Positions 6,004 through 7,814 of a stretch of DNA of 7,814 nt are shown here, piece after piece; positions within the stretch are counted from its first letter, which is position 1, and each line of letters begins with the position of its first letter. Below the pieces are notes generated by a model. That model did not search any database, was not told the origin of the DNA, and saw only the letters and a list, made by a program, of their open reading frames with translations. Made by a program: the position numbers and the translations under genes. The stretch lies in contig CABIXK010000009.1 of assembly GCA_902362705.1 (NCBI GenBank), positions 58,047 through 65,860 on the forward strand. The letters are read 5' to 3'. The DNA comes from Rikenellaceae bacterium. Its GTDB lineage: Bacteria > Bacteroidota > Bacteroidia > Bacteroidales > Rikenellaceae.

Positions 6004-6675
6004 TTACCGTATGGAGTTCATGCGGATCGAGGCCTTGACGAGCGCCAGGGCGCGGATGCGCGAAATCTCGACCTCCTTGTCGGCGTGGTGGGGGTTCTGG
6101 CTCACCAGCCGCACGTAGCCCTGCCGCTCCGACTTCTGTATGTATTTCACGGTGACGTACTCCTCGCCGTCGATGTCGATCGAGAGCAGATACATGTCGC
6201 CCCAGAAGATGTCGTCGATGCGGCGCAACTGCTTGTAAAGCACGATGTCGCCGCTCTTGAGCAGCGGGTACATCGAGTCGCCGACCACGTAGATCGCCCC
6301 GTCGCACTTGGGCAGGTTGGGGATGTGGATGAAGTTGGTCGGCTTGATCTGCGACCGGTCGGTGAAGAGCGGCACCAGCCCCGCCGTCCCCTCGATCGAG
6401 TAGAGGGGCACGCTCTGCAGCGGCACCGAGTTGTCGGTGCGGTGCATGTAGGCCGTCAGGTCGGGCTCGGCGTTGAACGGCTCTCCCTCGCCCGTCTCCA
6501 GCCACTCGGGATTGACGTTCAGTTCCTGAACCAGGATGTGGCGGTTGCGCGCCGAGAGGCCCGTGCGCCCGGTCTCGATCATCGAAAGGGCTGCCTTGCC
6601 GATTCCAAGTCGTTGTGCCAGTTGCTCCTGCGTCATGCCGAGCTGCTTGCGTATCAATTTTACCCGCTGGTTCAT
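6004..6675 (-). CDS. LexA/CI-like self-cleaving repressor (XRE helix-turn-helix plus S24 peptidase)
   Basis: The 223-aa product has an N-terminal XRE/Cro-type HTH at about 3-60 (IRKQLGMTQEQLAQRLGIGKAALSMIETG), including the MTQEQLAQRLGIGKAALS turn, a linker, and a C-terminal S24/LexA-like peptidase domain (about 88-215). The full autoproteolysis signature is present: scissile Ala98-Gly99 (GTAGLVPL), nucleophile Ser134 in VGDSMYPLLKSGD, and general-base Lys177 in VTVKYIQ. The Ser-Lys spacing of 43 equals that of lambda CI, and the Gly-Ser spacing of 35 is close to LexA. Such repressors are cleaved when RecA filaments form after DNA damage. It is divergent from the 96-aa gene and shares an overlapping promoter zone with it; a TTGAA-type operator lies there. 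No phage structural or integrase gene is visible, so whether it is a prophage remnant, an SOS regulator or another stress switch is open. Confidence 0.9.
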   Translation of the reverse strand: MNQRVKLIRKQLGMTQEQLAQRLGIGKAALSMIETGRTGLSARNRHILVQELNVNPEWLETGEGEPFNAEPDLTAYMHRTDNSVPLQSVPLYSIEGTAGLVPLFTDRSQIKPTNFIHIPNLPKCDGAIYVVGDSMYPLLKSGDIVLYKQLRRIDDIFWGDMYLLSIDIDGEEYVTVKYIQKSERQGYVRLVSQNPHHADKEVEISRIRALALVKASIRMNSIR

Positions 6676-6682
6676 AGGCTCG

Positions 6683-6701
6683 CTATCGGAATTTTTGATA
6701 G
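6683..6701. promoter_or_regulatory. Dyad in the repressor leader
   Basis: CTATC (6683-6687) and GATAG (6697-6701) form an inverted repeat with a 9-nt A/T-rich spacer, ending 8 nt upstream of the repressor start codon. It could be an additional operator for autoregulation or chance; arms of 5 bp are weak evidence. Confidence 0.3.
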
Positions 6702-6721
6702 TAAAAAATTGTGTTTTCGGG

Positions 6722-6752
6722 CTTGAAAATTCAATTATTGAATATATCTTTG
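6722..6752 (+). promoter_or_regulatory. Predicted promoter of the 96-aa gene
   Basis: CTTG (6722-6725) is followed after 19 nt by a perfect -7 box TATCTTTG (6745-6752). Transcription would start near 6759, leaving a leader of about 58 nt before the ATG at 6818. The spacer contains the TTGAA/TTCAA operator-like array, so a bound repressor would block this promoter. Confidence 0.7.
6723..6743. promoter_or_regulatory. Operator-like array of TTGAA half-sites
   Basis: A perfect 15-bp palindrome ATTCAAT-T-ATTGAAT occupies 6729-6743. A further TTGAA at 6723-6727 makes a second, overlapping dyad TTGAA-AA-TTCAA (6723-6734). The three half-sites lie at 6723, 6730 and 6738, spaced 7-8 bp apart. The array lies wholly between the -33 and -7 elements of the plus-strand promoter and in the early transcribed region of the repressor gene. 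Binding by the adjacent HTH protein is inferred. Confidence 0.55.
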
Positions 6753-6757
6753 TCCTG

Positions 6758-6788
6758 CAAAGTTAAGCAATTTATTTGTTCTTCCAAA
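6758..6788 (-). promoter_or_regulatory. Predicted promoter of the repressor gene
   Basis: On the minus strand TTTG (plus-strand CAAA, 6785-6788) is followed after exactly 19 nt by TAACTTTG (plus-strand 6758-6765): both elements match the Bacteroidetes consensus. Transcription would start near 6751, inside the -7 box of the opposing promoter, and the leader to the ATG at 6675 would be about 75 nt. The two -7 boxes are only 5 bp apart. Confidence 0.8.
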
Positions 6789-6817
6789 CGATTTTACCGA
6801 AAATCACTTCACGCACA

Positions 6818-7108
6818 ATGATCTATACCGTTTCATCCGCACTCTATCTCGAAGTGCTCGACCGCCTCGTCGACGCCGTGGGGCCGCGGGGCTACTTCTC
6901 GGGATCGCTCGACTTCGTCTTCGATGGGGTCGAGTGCCGCCTGACCGTCTCGCTGATCGTCTGCCGTCGCCGCGAGGTGCTGCCCGAGGGCGAGCGCGAC
7001 GTCGTTGCCGACCTGGTGCCCGTGTGGTGGGAGTTCCATACCCTCCTCGACGGCGAGGAGCGGTTCAACGACTTCTCCTTCGGGTTGCTGCGCGCGCTTG
7101 TCGGCTGA
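6818..7108 (+). CDS. Conserved-looking hypothetical protein (96 aa), divergent from the repressor
   Basis: I cannot assign a family. The protein is acidic and soluble, with no signal peptide or membrane helix. It starts with a predicted helix (SSALYLEVLDRLVDAVG, 6-22), then alternating strand-like segments (YFSGSLDFVFDGVECRLTVSLIVCRR, 26-51), a turn (EVLPEGERD), and VADLVPVWWEFHTLLDGEERFNDFSFGLL (63-91) with a notable WWEF cluster at 70-73. The helix-then-sheet pattern suggests one compact alpha-beta fold. The ATG at 6818 is chosen over an in-frame TTG at 6776 because it lies at a normal distance from the predicted promoter and the extra 14 residues look non-native. Strong third-position G/C bias supports coding. 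It is a single gene ended by a strong terminator and probably controlled by the adjacent repressor. Confidence 0.8.
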   Translation: MIYTVSSALYLEVLDRLVDAVGPRGYFSGSLDFVFDGVECRLTVSLIVCRRREVLPEGERDVVADLVPVWWEFHTLLDGEERFNDFSFGLLRALVG

Positions 7109-7141
7109 CCCGGGTCGCCGGCGCTCTCCGTGCGCCAGGCC

Positions 7142-7188
7142 GGTTCCGGCACCCTCCCGTCACGGGCGCGGCGCCGCCCGCCGGAACC
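7142..7188 (+). repeat. Hairpin between the 96-aa gene and its terminator
   Basis: GGTTCCGGC (7142-7150) pairs perfectly with GCCGGAACC (7180-7188), enclosing a GC-rich loop that can form its own small stem. The GGTTCCG arm is also complementary to the left arm of the following terminator (CGGAACC within 7212-7218), so two mutually exclusive folds are possible. Confidence 0.6.
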
Positions 7189-7209
7189 CTTCGCCCCGAT
7201 CGCGGGGCC

Positions 7210-7255
7210 AGCGGAACCGCCCGTCGCCGCGCCGGGCAGCGGTTCCGCTTTTTTT
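7210..7255 (+). terminator. Strong intrinsic terminator of the 96-aa gene
   Basis: A 10-bp stem AGCGGAACCG / CGGTTCCGCT (7210-7219 and 7240-7249), extended by CCC/GGG (7220-7222 and 7234-7236) across a small bulge, is followed by seven T (7249-7255). It lies about 100 nt after the stop codon on the plus strand. Confidence 0.9.
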
Positions 7256-7304
7256 AAGTAATAAGTAATTAAGTAAAAAGTAAAAAGTGTGGAGTGGGGG
7301 CGTA

Positions 7305-7343
7305 CTCGGGCAGCAGCCAGCGCCCGGCTAAGAGCCGGGATTT
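7305..7343 (+). repeat. 39-nt hairpin repeat, copy 2
   Basis: This block is 37/39 identical to 2346-2384 and carries the same CCCGGCT-AAG-AGCCGGG hairpin and ATTT tail. It is preceded by an A/T-rich stretch with tandem GTAAAAA / TAAGTAA-like units (7256-7288) and followed directly by the next repeat module. Confidence 0.85.
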
Positions 7344-7353
7344 TTATTTGTTC

Positions 7354-7430
7354 TCGGACGCAGCCAGCGAAGGTCGGCACGAGCGGTGCGAGTTGCGGGC
7401 CTTCGCCGCCGATGGCTGCGGCCCGCCGGC
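7354..7430 (+). repeat. Second repeat module of the right-end cassette
   Basis: It holds TCGGACGCAGCCAGCGAAG (7354-7372) and AGTTGCGGGCCTTCGCCG (7391-7408), both exact matches to the inverted copy D, separated here by GTCGGCACGAGCGGTGCG. It ends in GGCTGCGGCCCGCCGGC (7414-7430), a diverged core. The 18-nt spacer differs entirely from that of copy D, so the blocks are conserved while the DNA between them varies. Confidence 0.8.
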
Positions 7431-7463
7431 TCACAGAGCCGCCGCTATGCGTACGATCTTTGT

Positions 7464-7547
7464 CAGACCGTAGCCGGCGAAAGGGCGCGAGAGCAGCGAG
7501 CAGCCCTTCGCCCGGGGGCGGCTACGGGCTGCCGGCCCATCGGGCCG
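7464..7547 (+). repeat. Intergenic palindromic repeat, copy C
   Basis: It starts with CAGACCGTAGCC (7464-7475), contains GAGCAGCCCTTCGCCC (7498-7513), then the exact core GGCTACGGGCTGCCGGCC (7520-7537), and ends in the palindrome CCGGCCCATCGGGCCGG (7532-7548). It is the closest partner of copy A at the other end of the window. Confidence 0.82.
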
Positions 7548-7549
7548 GG

Positions 7550-7582
7550 AATGAATAATGAATTAGCCCTCCATTATTCATT
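7550..7582. repeat. 11-bp perfect inverted repeat, A/T-rich
   Basis: AATGAATAATG (7550-7560) and CATTATTCATT (7572-7582) are perfect inverted arms with an 11-nt spacer. The right arm, as CCATTATTCATTG, also occurs at 5904-5916 at the edge of copy D, so this A/T-rich boundary travels with the repeat family. Confidence 0.75.
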
Positions 7583-7603
7583 GTTAATTCTTAATTGTGC
7601 ATT

Positions 7604-7622
7604 GCGCCGCTGCAAGCGGCGC
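7604..7622. repeat. Small GC hairpin
   Basis: GCGCCGC-TGCAA-GCGGCGC forms a 7-bp stem with a 5-nt loop in non-coding DNA. No T-run follows on either strand. Confidence 0.55.
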
Positions 7623-7685
7623 CTCACCCCGCCCGGCGAAAAAGGCGGCTGTCAGATGGCGGCTAAAAGCGCGAGCGAGGGGGCA

Positions 7686-7743
7686 GGGTTGCTCGCTTCG
7701 GCAAAGGCCGAAGTGGTGCGCACTTCGGTGCGCGCCACAACCC
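7686..7743 (+). other. Structured non-coding element with a cUUCGg-capped stem
   Basis: Two adjacent hairpins are enclosed by a short outer pairing, GGGTTG (7686-7691) with CAACCC (7738-7743; its first base is shared with the second hairpin). The first is CTTCGGC-AAAG-GCCGAAG (7696-7713). The second is an 11-bp stem, GTGGTGCGCAC (7713-7723) with GTGCGCGCCAC (7728-7738), one G-U pair, closed by the very stable C(UUCG)G tetraloop. No gene overlaps convincingly. It may be a structured RNA, the 3' region of a gene lying beyond the window, or another repeat type; the strand is uncertain. Confidence 0.5.
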
Positions 7744-7814
7744 CGCGAGTAGGCGCCCCGAGCCAGCGTTAGACGTCGTCGGACAGCCTTTTTCGTCAGC
7801 GGGCCGGCTTTTTG

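Noticed and set aside
5501..6505. Minus-strand open frame of about 334 codons overlapping the repressor gene and the repeat gap
   Set aside because: It is an out-of-frame shadow of the repressor that continues through repeat DNA; the peptide is Arg/Ala/Pro-rich without motifs.
6004..7108. Prophage remnant
   Set aside because: A CI-like repressor alone is not enough; no integrase, attachment-site duplication, structural gene or composition break is visible in the window.
7305..7582. CRISPR array
   Set aside because: The repeated blocks differ in sequence and spacing, are not a single direct repeat with uniform spacers, and no cas gene is present.
7386..7772. Plus-strand frames in the right-end gap
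   Set aside because: They are made of translated repeat modules (another GGGYGLPA string) and hairpins; no coding signature beyond GC content.
7796..7814. Possible C-terminus of a minus-strand gene (Lys-Lys-Pro-Ala-Arg-stop) at the window edge
   Set aside because: Only five codons are visible, too few to support a gene; extending the sequence would decide.

Overview
The window looks like chromosomal DNA from a GC-rich member of the Bacteroidales, most likely a Rikenellaceae/Alistipes-type organism. Three things point there. Several intergenic regions carry the Bacteroidetes sigma-type promoter (TTTG or TTG, about 19-21 nt, TAnnTTTG). Genes have no obvious Shine-Dalgarno sequences. The protein families (a DUF4369-type thioredoxin lipoprotein and a two-gene KorAB with a fused gamma-alpha subunit) are typical of gut Bacteroidales. 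The genus is inference; the promoter pattern is seen directly.

Layout, left to right. (1) The last codons of a tatC-like gene (+), then about 330 nt of non-coding DNA with repeats and hairpins. (2) A minus-strand gene for a 391-aa lipoprotein with a TlpA/ResA-like thioredoxin domain, with its own promoter. (3) A small plus-strand gene of unknown function (81 aa). (4) A minus-strand tRNA-Ala(GGC) with promoter and terminator. (5) A repeat-bearing gap, then the minus-strand korA-korB operon (2-oxoacid, probably 2-oxoglutarate, ferredoxin oxidoreductase), with a consensus -7 box upstream and a hairpin terminator downstream. (6) About 500 nt of non-coding DNA containing inverted copies of the same repeat family. 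(7) A minus-strand 223-aa LexA/CI-like repressor (XRE HTH plus S24 peptidase, with the full self-cleavage signature), transcribed divergently from a 96-aa protein of unknown function. (8) A strong terminator, then about 550 nt of repeat-dense, highly structured non-coding DNA to the window end.

How the parts work together: KorA and KorB form one enzyme linking 2-oxoglutarate/succinyl-CoA to ferredoxin in anaerobic metabolism. The thioredoxin lipoprotein is probably a cell-envelope redox protein. The repressor and the 96-aa gene look like one regulatory unit: their promoters overlap so closely that only one can be occupied at a time, and an array of TTGAA/TTCAA half-sites, including a perfect 15-bp palindrome, sits inside the promoter of the 96-aa gene.

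The two most notable things are this damage-switch-like divergent module, with no phage genes visible beside it, and a modular family of GC-rich palindromic intergenic repeats (core GGCTACGGGCTGCCGGC) present in at least four clear copies plus several fragments, in both orientations, and only outside genes. I saw no CRISPR array, transposase, rRNA or complete mobile element.
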